Origin: Rariglobus sp967755175
GTDB taxonomy: Bacteria > Verrucomicrobiota > Verrucomicrobiia > Opitutales > Opitutaceae
Direction of reading: 5' to 3'
Assembly (NCBI GenBank): GCA_967755175.1
Contig: CBRAFO010000006.1
Span: 1 to 64,000 of the forward strand
DNA length: 64,000 nucleotides
This document shows positions 51,552-60,020 of this stretch, piece after piece. A program made the translations under genes and the position numbers. How positions within the stretch are numbered: the first letter of the stretch is position 1; every line of letters begins with the position of its first letter. Below the pieces are notes generated by a model, which searched no databases, was not told the DNA's origin, and saw only the letters and a program-made list of their open reading frames with translations.

Positions 51552-52466
51552 CTACCTGACGGGCGATTTGCCCTGAGTCGCCACCAGACCCGAGCGCCCG
51601 TCGATGGTCGACATGACGAGGTCTTGCACCGGGATCTCGGCGCGGTTGCTCAGGAGATCGCGAGCGAGGTCGTCTATGCGGACGAACTTCACTCCGCGTT
51701 TCGCGAGTGCGGTCATCAGTTCGCGGAAGAGGGCGCTTTTGCCCATGCCTTCGATTTCGGCGTGGAGCGTAAACACGTTGGGGCGGTCGTCGCGCAACAG
51801 GCTGAGGTAGTGCTCGACAATCTTGTCGTCCGGAAATTCAGGACGGCCCATCAGCTCGTCGAACGTAGGCAGCGTGCTGGGGATTTCCATCGTCTCGAAA
51901 ACGCGTCCGTCGATGCGCGGAAAAAACGGAGACTCGCCGCGTGTATCGCTCGCGTAGAGCAAGCCAGCTTCGTCGTAGATCTGGCGGCTTGCAGCGCACG
52001 CCTGCCAGCCGGGCGCGCCGGCGGTGAGCGCATCGGTCCCAAAGATACGGCGGAACTCCGCGCGCGCTTTGCCGAACTCGGCGCGAACTTGTTCGACGCT
52101 CATCCCGAGCACGTAGTCCTGCCACCGGAAGTGGTCGTGGCAATGGATGCCGACCTCGAAGCCCGCGTCGCGCACGCCGCGGATGATCGCTTCGTTGCGT
52201 CGACCGATGTGCGGCGCGGGGAGCAAGGTGCCATTGAGGAGCGTGCGCACGCCGTAGATCTGCACGACACTGGTCCGGGAAACTTTCTGGAAAAAGCCCG
52301 GGCGAAACACACGGCGGATGGCCTTGCCAGTGTTATCCGGCCCGAGCGAAAACAGGAAACACGCCGGCGCGTTGAACTCGCGGAAGAGCGCGGTGAGCGC
52401 AGGCACGCCGAGACGCGTGCCGCGGTCGGTATCGACGTCAACCTTGAGAACAAAAACGGGAGGCAT
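51552..52466 (-). CDS. arnD: ArnD-like deformylase (polysaccharide deacetylase family)
   Basis: 304 residues from ATG 52466, placing the metal Asp pair at once in FVLKVDVDTDRGT. NodB fold: GIHCHDHFRWQ (His ligands), TAGAPGWQACAASRQ and TLHAEIEGMG. It removes the formyl group from Ara4FN-undecaprenyl phosphate in the lipid A modification pathway. Last gene of the arn operon, 167 bases from arnA' with a hexamer repeat array between. Confidence 0.9.
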   Translation of the reverse strand: MPPVFVLKVDVDTDRGTRLGVPALTALFREFNAPACFLFSLGPDNTGKAIRRVFRPGFFQKVSRTSVVQIYGVRTLLNGTLLPAPHIGRRNEAIIRGVRDAGFEVGIHCHDHFRWQDYVLGMSVEQVRAEFGKARAEFRRIFGTDALTAGAPGWQACAASRQIYDEAGLLYASDTRGESPFFPRIDGRVFETMEIPSTLPTFDELMGRPEFPDDKIVEHYLSLLRDDRPNVFTLHAEIEGMGKSALFRELMTALAKRGVKFVRIDDLARDLLSNRAEIPVQDLVMSTIDGRSGLVATQGKSPVR

Positions 52467-52533
52467 GGGGAACGGGCGAGATTGGCAAGAGGCGACGCGC
52501 CTCATATGAGGTGCCTACGCCAGAAGGCTCGAA

Positions 52534-52620
52534 TCGTTCTCGTTCTCTTTCTCGATCAGGTCGGTTCGAAAACGAAAAAACCGAGAACGAGAAAGAGTAA
52601 GAGAACGAGAACGAGAACGA
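52534..52620. repeat. Inverted array of CGTTCT hexamers, copy 2
   Basis: TCGTTCTCGTTCTCTTTCTCG (52534-52554) faces a longer reverse-complement array at 52582-52620. Same family as 36814-36912; lies between arnD and arnA'. Confidence 0.8.
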
Positions 52621-52633
52621 TGGGGAGAGGACC

Positions 52634-53671
52634 TTAGGCCGGGGCGTTGCTCACGCTGGCGAGGTGGTAATCCAGCGTGTGCTTGATCGCGGTGCGAAGG
52701 TCCGTCTGCGGATTCCAGCCGAGAGCTTCCTTCGCAGCGTTGATCGAAGGAACGCGGGTCTGGATGTCTTGGTATCCGGTGCCGAAATACTCCTGCGAGG
52801 AGGTGACTATGATGCGGGCCTGCTCGGCGTGCTCACGGTAGGCAGGGTAGGCCTTGAAGGCGTCGATGACGATGTTCGCAAGGTCGGCGACCGAGACGTT
52901 GTTGTTCGGGTTGCCAAGGTTGAAGATGCGGCGGGAAGCACAGCCGTTCTTGTTCTCGATGATGCGCAAGAGGGCGTCCACGCCGTCGCCGACGTAGGTG
53001 AAGGAGCGGCTCTGCTTACCGCCGTCCACGAGCTGAATGGGCTTCTTGAAGATGACGTTGCTCAGGAACTGGGTGAAGAGGCGGGAGCTGCCTTCCTTGG
53101 GCTCAAGGATGTCGTCGAGGCGCGGTCCGATCCAGTTGAAGGGACGGAACAGGGTGTAATCGACGCCGTCGCGCACGCCGTAGGCGTAGATGACGCGGTC
53201 AAGGAGCTGCTTGGAGCAGGCGTAGATCCAGCGCTGTTTCTCGATCGGGCCGTAAACCATGTTGCTGGTCTCTTCATTGAGCACCGTGTCGGGGCTCATA
53301 CCGTAAACCTCGGAGGTGGACGGGAAAATGATGCGCTTTTTGTATTTCGCGCACTGGCGGACGATGTCGAGATTGGCCTCGAAATCGAGTTCGAAGACCT
53401 TGAGCGGGTTCTGGACGTATTGCGCGGGGTTCGCGATGGCGACGAGTGGGATGACGACGTCGCACTTCTTGACGTGATACTCGATCCACTCGCGGTTGAT
53501 GGTGATGTCGCCTTCAACGAACTTGAAGCGCGGGTTACCGATCACGGAGGCGAGTTTGTGGTCGCCGATGTCCATGCCGTAAACTTCCCAATCTTTCTGG
53601 GCGAGGATCGTTTCGGTGAGGCAGCTGCCGATGAAGCCATTGGCGCCGAGGATGAGAACTTTAAGAGGCAT
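52634..53671 (-). CDS. UDP-glucuronate decarboxylase domain of ArnA (separate gene)
   Basis: 345 residues. Rossmann GANGFIGSCL, then IPLVAIANPAQYVQNPL, the Ser-Glu pair of PSTSEVYGM, catalytic YACSKQ (YxxxK), and Arg in QSRSFTYVGDG, which match the C-terminal ArnA half. It oxidises and decarboxylates UDP-glucuronate to the 4-keto-pentose that ArnB aminates. In enterobacteria this is fused to the formyltransferase; here it follows it by 24 bases as its own gene. Confidence 0.93.
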   Translation of the reverse strand: MPLKVLILGANGFIGSCLTETILAQKDWEVYGMDIGDHKLASVIGNPRFKFVEGDITINREWIEYHVKKCDVVIPLVAIANPAQYVQNPLKVFELDFEANLDIVRQCAKYKKRIIFPSTSEVYGMSPDTVLNEETSNMVYGPIEKQRWIYACSKQLLDRVIYAYGVRDGVDYTLFRPFNWIGPRLDDILEPKEGSSRLFTQFLSNVIFKKPIQLVDGGKQSRSFTYVGDGVDALLRIIENKNGCASRRIFNLGNPNNNVSVADLANIVIDAFKAYPAYREHAEQARIIVTSSQEYFGTGYQDIQTRVPSINAAKEALGWNPQTDLRTAIKHTLDYHLASVSNAPA

Positions 53672-53695
53672 AGATGTGGATGCTGAAGGGACGGG

Positions 53696-54619
53696 TTAAA
53701 CGGAAAGTGAGGGGAAAATCTGGCCGGTGCGCAATGCAGGGGCTGCTGCGCCGCGCCATTCGGTGCGGGTGAGTTCAAGGGCGCCATCGCCGGTGGCAAC
53801 CACCAGTGGATCAACCGAGAGAATCTCTCCGGGCACACCCCGGCGGCCGGCGGCGGCGGGTGAATCCGCTTCGGCCCACCAGACCATCAGGCGGGCGTCG
53901 CCGAGGTCGGTGAACGCGCCCGGATACGGGTCGGTCACGGCGCGGATCAGGTTAAAAATCTGCGTGGAGGTCTGCGTCCAGATGACGCGGCCGTCCTCGG
54001 GTTTGCGTCCGCCGAAATACGTGGCCTGCGAGTCGTCCTGCGGGGTCTCGGGGGCGGTGCCGGCGAGGAGCGCGTCGATCTGGCGGGCGACGACCGTTCG
54101 GGCGCAGGGGAGGACTTTACGGAAGGCCTGTTCGGCGGTGTCGCGCGGGCTGATGTCCACGCCTTCTTGGTCAACGATGGCGCCGGCGTCGGCGCTTTTG
54201 ACCATGCGGTGCAAGGTCATGCCGATGCGCGGCTCGCCGTGAAGCACGGCCCAGTTGATGGGGGCGCGTCCGCGGTAACGCGGGAGCAACGAACCGTGGA
54301 GGTTCCAGGCTCCGAGGCGGGGCAGCGCGAGGATCTTGGTGCCGATCATGTGCCGGTAATAAACCGAGAGGATAAGATCGGGCTGGAAAGCGGCGATCTT
54401 CTCGCGCCACTCGGGCGTATTAACTGAGTCCGGCGTGAAGACCGGCACGCCGTGCTCGCGGGCGGCGACGGCGGGGGTCTTGAACCAGATATTTTCGTTG
54501 GGATTATCCTCGTGCGTGATGAGCGCGACGACGTTGTCACCACGGGAAAGCAGCAGATCGAGGCACGAATAGCCGACTTCGCTGTAGCCAAAGAAAACGA
54601 TGCGGGGTTTGGACGACAT
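53696..54619 (-). CDS. UDP-Ara4N formyltransferase domain of ArnA (separate gene)
   Basis: 307 residues. N10-formyl-THF transferase fold with active-site Asn106, His108 (AWNLHGSLLPRYRGRAP) and Asp144 (VKSADAGAIVDQ), at the same relative spacing as E. coli ArnA residues 102, 104 and 140. It formylates UDP-L-Ara4N before transfer to undecaprenyl phosphate. Downstream of arnC by 9 bases. Confidence 0.93.
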   Translation of the reverse strand: MSSKPRIVFFGYSEVGYSCLDLLLSRGDNVVALITHEDNPNENIWFKTPAVAAREHGVPVFTPDSVNTPEWREKIAAFQPDLILSVYYRHMIGTKILALPRLGAWNLHGSLLPRYRGRAPINWAVLHGEPRIGMTLHRMVKSADAGAIVDQEGVDISPRDTAEQAFRKVLPCARTVVARQIDALLAGTAPETPQDDSQATYFGGRKPEDGRVIWTQTSTQIFNLIRAVTDPYPGAFTDLGDARLMVWWAEADSPAAAGRRGVPGEILSVDPLVVATGDGALELTRTEWRGAAAPALRTGQIFPSLSV

Positions 54620-54628
54620 GGCGGGTGG

Positions 54629-55582
54629 TTATTCCTTCGTCTCCAGGATGTGGCTGACGTGATAGCGGGCGCGGCCGCGCACCACTTGATAGGTGCGGCC
54701 CACGTATTCGCCAATAAGGCCGATGCCGATCATGCACACGCTCAGCAGGAAAATGATGATGCCGAGCAGCGTGAACGTGCCACCTTCCTCAGCGCCGAGG
54801 AAGAGGCGTCGGCCGGCCAGGATGAGCACCAGCACAAAGCTGGCGGATGCGCACACGCCGGCGAACATCGTGAACAACTGCAACGGCGACGTGGTGAACG
54901 CAGTGATCAGGTCGAAGTTGAGGCGAACGAGCTTGTAGAGGGAGTAGTTGGAAACGCCCGCGTGGCGCTCCTCGTGGCGCACGGGCACCTCGGTGGGATT
55001 CTGGGATAACGTGTAGGCGAGCGCGGGGATGAACGTATTGACCGCTCCGCTACGAACGATGGCGGCGACGACCGCGCGCGAATAGGCGCGGAGCATGCAA
55101 CCCTGGTCGGACATCTCGATGTTGGTGGTCTTGCTGCGGACGAGGTTCACCATGCGCGAGGCGTAGCGGCGGAAGGCGCTGTCCTGACGGTTCTGGCGGG
55201 CGCCGCCCACGCAGTCGTGTCCGGCATCGGTGGCGGCGAGGAGCTTGGGGATTTCCTCGGGCGGGTTCTGAAGATCGGCGTCGAGCGTAACGACCACGTC
55301 GCCACGAGCGTGCTCAAAGGCGGCCATAATGGCCATGTGCTGGCCGTAGTTGGCGTTGAACTCGATGACGCGCGTGACATCGGAGCGGGCGGCGTGTTGC
55401 GCGGCGAGGAGTTCGCGCGAGCGGTCGGCGCTGCCGTCGTTGGTGAAGATGATTTCGTAGCGGCGCCCGAGGCCGTCGAGCACGGGATAGAGCCGCTTAA
55501 AGAGCAGCGGAAGATTGGCCTCCTCGTTGAACACGGGGATGACTACGGAAAGCGGCAGGGAAACGGCAGGGACGGTGCTCAT
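54629..55582 (-). CDS. arnC: Undecaprenyl-phosphate Ara4FN transferase
   Basis: 317 residues. GT2 fold: PLSVVIPVFNEEANLPLLF, TNDGSADRSRELL, VVTLDADLQNPPEEIPKL, then two C-terminal helices (LFTMFAGVCASASFVLVLIL and LGIIIFLLSVCMIGIGLIG). It transfers Ara4FN onto undecaprenyl phosphate at the inner membrane. Overlaps arnB by ATGA. Confidence 0.92.
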   Translation of the reverse strand: MSTVPAVSLPLSVVIPVFNEEANLPLLFKRLYPVLDGLGRRYEIIFTNDGSADRSRELLAAQHAARSDVTRVIEFNANYGQHMAIMAAFEHARGDVVVTLDADLQNPPEEIPKLLAATDAGHDCVGGARQNRQDSAFRRYASRMVNLVRSKTTNIEMSDQGCMLRAYSRAVVAAIVRSGAVNTFIPALAYTLSQNPTEVPVRHEERHAGVSNYSLYKLVRLNFDLITAFTTSPLQLFTMFAGVCASASFVLVLILAGRRLFLGAEEGGTFTLLGIIIFLLSVCMIGIGLIGEYVGRTYQVVRGRARYHVSHILETKE

Positions 55583-56745
55583 GACGAGAGATTAGCCTGA
55601 AGAATGGAAACGAGAGTCTGGACAACACGCGCCACCTCGGCGCGCGTTAGCGTGGGGAACAGCGGCAAGGTGAGGATGTTCCGGCAAACCGCCTCGGCGC
55701 GCGGAAAATCGCCTTCTTTCCAGCCGAGGCGGCGATACAGCGCGAAGAGGTGAATGGGCGGATAATGCACGCCGGATCCGATGCCGGCGGCCTGAAGTTG
55801 AGCCATCACGTCGGCGCGTTTGATCGTGAGGCGGGCGGGCAGGACGACTTGGAACATGTGCCAGTTGGACTGCTCGAAATCGGCGGGCGGCAAGCCAAGG
55901 CCGAGCGCGTGGACGGCGGGTGTGTCGAGCAACTCGAAGTAGGCGCGGGCGAGTTCGCGGCGTTTGGCGGTGAACTCATCAAGTCGCGCAAGCTGGCCGA
56001 GGCCGACGCGGGCAGCCACGTCGGTGAGGTTGAATTTTCCGCCCAACACTTCGACTTCCATGCCATCGAGGCCGGAGCGCACCACGCCTTGGAGGCGGTA
56101 TTGCTCGGCGAGCTTAGCTTCGCGGTCGTCGTTCAGGACGAGGCAGCCACCCTCGATGGACGTGATGTTTTTATTGGGATGAAAACTAAAGGAAACGAAG
56201 TCGCCAAACGCACCGATGCGACGGCCTTTCCACGTGGTGCCGAACGACTGGGCGGCGTCCTCAATCACGCGAAGGCTGTGCTTTTTGGCGATGGCGTAGA
56301 GGCGGTCGCGGTCCACCGGAAGACCGGCGAGGTCAACCGGCATGATGGCCTTGGTAGCGGGCGTGATCGCAGCCTCGATGAGACTCAGGTCGATATTGCG
56401 CGTAACGGGATCGATATCGACGAACACGGGCGTCGCGCCGACTTCGAGGATGACATTGCTCGTCGCCACCCAAGACAGCGGCGTGGTGATAACCTCGTCG
56501 CCCGGGCCGATGCCAGCGATGCGCAACGCGATCTCCATCGTGCACGTGCCGGAGTTGAACACGCGCACCGGGCGCCCGCCGAAATACTCGGAAAGTTTCG
56601 CCTCGAACGCCTTCACTTGCGGCCCCGACGTGATCCAGCCCGAGCGCAGCACCTCGGCCACGCCGGCGATGGTTTCATCGTCGATGGTGGGGCGCGTGAG
56701 CGGGATGGGGGCTTGCGCCGGTTGGATCGAAACAGGAAGGGTCAT
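55579..56745 (-). CDS. arnB: UDP-4-amino-4-deoxy-L-arabinose aminotransferase
   Basis: 388 residues, PLP-dependent DegT/ArnB family. PLTRPTIDDETIAGVAEVL, GWITSGPQVKAFE, NSGTCTMEIALR, EDAAQSFGTTWKGR, and the PLP Lys192 in SFHPNKNITSIEGG. It aminates UDP-Ara4O to UDP-Ara4N using glutamate. Overlaps both arnT upstream and arnC downstream by ATGA. Confidence 0.94.
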   Translation of the reverse strand: MTLPVSIQPAQAPIPLTRPTIDDETIAGVAEVLRSGWITSGPQVKAFEAKLSEYFGGRPVRVFNSGTCTMEIALRIAGIGPGDEVITTPLSWVATSNVILEVGATPVFVDIDPVTRNIDLSLIEAAITPATKAIMPVDLAGLPVDRDRLYAIAKKHSLRVIEDAAQSFGTTWKGRRIGAFGDFVSFSFHPNKNITSIEGGCLVLNDDREAKLAEQYRLQGVVRSGLDGMEVEVLGGKFNLTDVAARVGLGQLARLDEFTAKRRELARAYFELLDTPAVHALGLGLPPADFEQSNWHMFQVVLPARLTIKRADVMAQLQAAGIGSGVHYPPIHLFALYRRLGWKEGDFPRAEAVCRNILTLPLFPTLTRAEVARVVQTLVSILQANLSS

Positions 56746-58496
56746 GGCGAGGATGAGGGAGCCGGCGGGTGATTCACGACAAGCACGAAACGCGTGGCTT
56801 CAGCGACCACGGTGAACGGCAGCTGCTGCGACTGCCAACGCGTTAGCATGTTTTTGGGCGCAACCGCATACGCGGTGGCCGGTTGTTTCCACCGAACGGT
56901 AAACTCCTCCGTGCTGATGAACCGCTCGCGACTCACCTCGGGCTCTGCATCGATGCCGAAGCTCAATTCGCCCCGATAATCCACCACGCTGATCAGCCGA
57001 TCGAGATACACCGGGAGGTCCTGCGAATACGTGTTCACGCAATAAACCGCGTCACCCGGCGCGAGCAGCGGTTTCAACGTGAGCGCAAGGTCCTTGGTCG
57101 AGCGCGAGTCGAAGACTTTCCCTACAAAGTTGAATGGCAGGTAAAACGCGCCGCACGTCAGCAGCACCGCCACCAGCGCCCCCCTCGTCCGGCCCCGCCG
57201 CAGGCAAACGATGACGGCAACAGCTCCTCCCGCCAGCGCCACACCGAGCACCACGCGCCACGGTGCCAGTTCGCCGCCGAGTTCGGGGTATTTTTTCGGC
57301 ACGGGCACGACCGCGACTGCCACCGCGAGCGCCAAGGCCAACCCGACAAACACCCACAACCCCGCGCGGAGTCCGCGCGCACCGGCCGCGCCGTCGCGCC
57401 ATATCCCGGCCAAGTAGCCGCCGATCAGCACCGCCACCGCCGGGAATACCGGCAGGATATACGGGATCAGCTTCGAGTCGGACTTGGAGAAAAACAGCGT
57501 GATGAATCCGATCCAGATCACCAGAAACCACGCCTCGGCATGCGACTGACGCCCGCGCCAGCCGCCGGTCAGCGCGCTCCGCACCGCCTGCCCCACGAAC
57601 GCGACCCACGGAAACAATCCCAGCAGCAAAACCGGCCCAAAAAACCACCACGGTTCGTAGCGTCCGTGAATCTTGGTGGTGAACCGCAGGTAGTGCTCAT
57701 GGATGAAGTAGAACCACGCAAAATCGTGCTCCTTCACCACCGAGTGGTTGGCCTGCTCCGCGAGCAGATGCCACGGCGCCGCGATCCCCAGCAGCACGAG
57801 CGTGCCGAGAATCGGGTAAAACGGCCAGAGAGCCCGCCACTTGTTAAGTGTTAACACCCATACGAACGCCACCGCACACGGCAGCACGAAGCCGATCAGG
57901 CCCTTCGTGAGCACCGCCAGCGCCATGCTCGCGTAGAAGGCCAGGAACAACCAACGCCGCGTCGCCCCCGGCGGTTGGCACATCGCAAAAACAAACGCGA
58001 ACAACGCCCCGCTCATGGTGACCGCCACCGCCATGTCGAGCAGCACGATCTGGCTTAACGCGTAATAAAGCAGCGACGTCGCCAGCACCCCGGCCGACCA
58101 CCAGCCCGCCGTCCGCCCATAGAGCGCGCGACCCGCCGCATAGGCCATCAGCACGCCCATTAAGGCAAACCCCGCGTTCCAAGCGCGTGCCGTAAACTCG
58201 TTGACCCCGGCCACCTCAAACGTTGCCGCCGAAAGCCAATACATGAGCGGCGGCTTCTCGAAATACTTCACGCCATTGAGCCGCGGCGTCACGTAATCGC
58301 CCGTCGCCACCATCTCGCGCGGAATCTCCGCATAGCGGCCCTCGTCGGGGTTGTTAAGCGGACGCACCCAAAGAAAAGCGAAGAACAGCACCACCATGGC
58401 CAACGCCAGCAGCACGAAATCGCGCGCCCAACCCTCGGATGACAATTCATGCTGCGAAGGAATGCCCGTCGAGGCGGAGTCCGAAAAAGTAGCCAT
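56742..58496 (-). CDS. arnT: Lipid A Ara4N transferase-like GT39 protein
   Basis: 584 residues. First helix VLLALAMVVLFFAFLWVR, then the periplasmic-loop signature NNPDEGRYAEIPREMVATGD (Asp/Glu catalytic region of GT39/GT83) and KYFEKPPLMYWLSAATFEV. About 12 further helices and a small soluble C-terminal domain follow. It transfers L-Ara4N from undecaprenyl phosphate to lipid A phosphate. First gene of the arn operon. Confidence 0.9.
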   Translation of the reverse strand: MATFSDSASTGIPSQHELSSEGWARDFVLLALAMVVLFFAFLWVRPLNNPDEGRYAEIPREMVATGDYVTPRLNGVKYFEKPPLMYWLSAATFEVAGVNEFTARAWNAGFALMGVLMAYAAGRALYGRTAGWWSAGVLATSLLYYALSQIVLLDMAVAVTMSGALFAFVFAMCQPPGATRRWLFLAFYASMALAVLTKGLIGFVLPCAVAFVWVLTLNKWRALWPFYPILGTLVLLGIAAPWHLLAEQANHSVVKEHDFAWFYFIHEHYLRFTTKIHGRYEPWWFFGPVLLLGLFPWVAFVGQAVRSALTGGWRGRQSHAEAWFLVIWIGFITLFFSKSDSKLIPYILPVFPAVAVLIGGYLAGIWRDGAAGARGLRAGLWVFVGLALALAVAVAVVPVPKKYPELGGELAPWRVVLGVALAGGAVAVIVCLRRGRTRGALVAVLLTCGAFYLPFNFVGKVFDSRSTKDLALTLKPLLAPGDAVYCVNTYSQDLPVYLDRLISVVDYRGELSFGIDAEPEVSRERFISTEEFTVRWKQPATAYAVAPKNMLTRWQSQQLPFTVVAEATRFVLVVNHPPAPSSSP

Positions 58497-58875
58497 AAAG
58501 GTGCGCTACGTTCTACGCACGCCACGCCCGTATCCAGCTGAAAACCACTGGATACGACCGCCCCCTGTCCGGTCTTTGGCAAAATCTGCGCGCATAAAGA
58601 GTCACCTTAGAGGGCGACAATGAATCCAACGTGAACCCGACATGAATTTTCGTTCACGCACCCAGAGTAGATGCGGCGGCTCGCCCCGCTTCCGGGCCCC
58701 GCATCCTAAATCAAGCGTCCTGAATCCAACCAACGCAGCAGGCCGCCGCGTCCACTTTTCTACCCAGGCATCCCAGCTGGTTTGTCACTTATTAAGTGAC
58801 AAACCAGCTGAGAGCCTTGATCGACGCAGGTTGAGAGTTGAACGTTTCCGGTCGCCGCCCACACAGTGCCCGCCC
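58497..58875. other. Divergent intergenic region arnT/holA
   Basis: 379 bases without a gene. It contains the family 1 palindrome (58774-58810) and, near 58631-58657, GTGAAC and GTTCAC separated by 15 bases, a candidate binding site on the arn side. Open frames crossing it are repeat-derived. Confidence 0.5.
58774..58810 (+). repeat. Family 1 palindrome, copy 5 (upstream of holA)
   Basis: Longest copy: perfect 18-base arms (CAGCTG followed by the core arm) around central T at 58792. It lies 65 bases before the holA start. Confidence 0.95.
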
Positions 58876-60006
58876 ATGTCCGCCGCCAAACCCTTTATCT
58901 TCGTTTGCGGAGCCGATGACTTCCTCGTCAACCGGATGGGCAAGGCGCGCTACGACGAGTTGACCAAAGACGTCACCGACGAGTTCGCCCGCGAGATCAT
59001 CAGCGGCTTTGCCAACAACGTCGGCGAGGTCGAAAGCGCCATCAACCGCTTCCGCGAAAGCGTGCAAACCGTGTCGATGTTCGGCGGTAAACGCGTCGTG
59101 TGGTTTAAAGACGTCAATTTCCTCGCCGACTCCGTCACCGGCCGCGCCGAAAGCACCCTCAAGCTGGTCGAAGATCTCCAGGAACTCCTCGCCAAGGTCG
59201 ATCCCGAGCAAGTCGCGATCGTCATCACCGCCGCGCCCGTGGACCGCCGGCGCTCTTTCCCCAAATGGTGCGAGAAAACCGGCGACTCCACCGTCGTCGG
59301 TGGCGATGGCGACAGCGCTGCCGAGTCGCTCGCCGGCGTCATCCTCGCCGAAGCCCGCGAACTGGGCGTCTCGTTTGGCGAAGGCGCCGCGCAACTCCTC
59401 CTCGCCAAGGTCGGCGCCAACACCCGCCTGCTCATCGAGGAAACGCGCAAGCTCGCCACGTTTGCCGCGCCCCCGGATTCCCCGGCGACGGCCAATGGCG
59501 CGCCCATCGTTATCACCGAGGCGCACGTCGCCGAGCTCACCGCCAACACGGCCGAGGGCGATTTCTTCGAGGCGGCCGAGGCGTTTTTCAGCGGCAACCT
59601 CCAATGGACGCTCCGTGCGTTGCACCACCATTTTTTCACCGGCGGCGATGCGCGCCCGATCATCAGCGCGATGCAGAACCGCAACCGCATCCTCCTCCAA
59701 GTGCGCGCACTCGTTGACGCCGGCGAGGTGCGCGTGGGCCCGCGTGGGCTCGACGGGTTGCCCAAGGCCGCGCCGACCTATGCGCAACACTTTGCCGGCG
59801 TGACTGAGAAGAGTTCCTACAACCTTTTCAGCCAAAACGCCTGGTATGTGGGCAAACTCGCCGGCAGCGCCAAACTCCCGTCACTGCGCCGCTTGATCGA
59901 CAACCAGCAGGACTTCATCCGCGCGTTCGAGGAGATCGTCCAGCGCCCCAACGAGCAGGAAGAAGTTCTCCGCGAGATGGCCGTGCGCTGTCTCTCGGCG
60001 GCCTGA
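58876..60006 (+). CDS. holA: DNA polymerase III subunit delta
   Basis: 376 residues from ATG 58876. Clamp-loader delta pattern: KPFIFVCGADDFLVNRM, SVQTVSMFGGKRVVWFKDV, LLAKVGANTRLLIEETRKLA, and C-terminal helical YAQHFAGVTEKSSYNLFSQ. It opens the sliding clamp during replication. Divergent from the arn operon; pqiA follows 14 bases later. Confidence 0.88.
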   Translation: MSAAKPFIFVCGADDFLVNRMGKARYDELTKDVTDEFAREIISGFANNVGEVESAINRFRESVQTVSMFGGKRVVWFKDVNFLADSVTGRAESTLKLVEDLQELLAKVDPEQVAIVITAAPVDRRRSFPKWCEKTGDSTVVGGDGDSAAESLAGVILAEARELGVSFGEGAAQLLLAKVGANTRLLIEETRKLATFAAPPDSPATANGAPIVITEAHVAELTANTAEGDFFEAAEAFFSGNLQWTLRALHHHFFTGGDARPIISAMQNRNRILLQVRALVDAGEVRVGPRGLDGLPKAAPTYAQHFAGVTEKSSYNLFSQNAWYVGKLAGSAKLPSLRRLIDNQQDFIRAFEEIVQRPNEQEEVLREMAVRCLSAA

Positions 60007-60020
60007 CCGGCCGTCCTCCC

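Noticed and set aside
3218..58810. Palindromes as CRISPR repeats
   Set aside because: Copies are isolated by kilobases, with no regular spacers and no cas genes.
58642..58875. N-terminal extension of holA through the palindrome (reading VCHLLSDK)
   Set aside because: The delta-subunit pattern begins right after ATG 58876; the extension has no conserved features.
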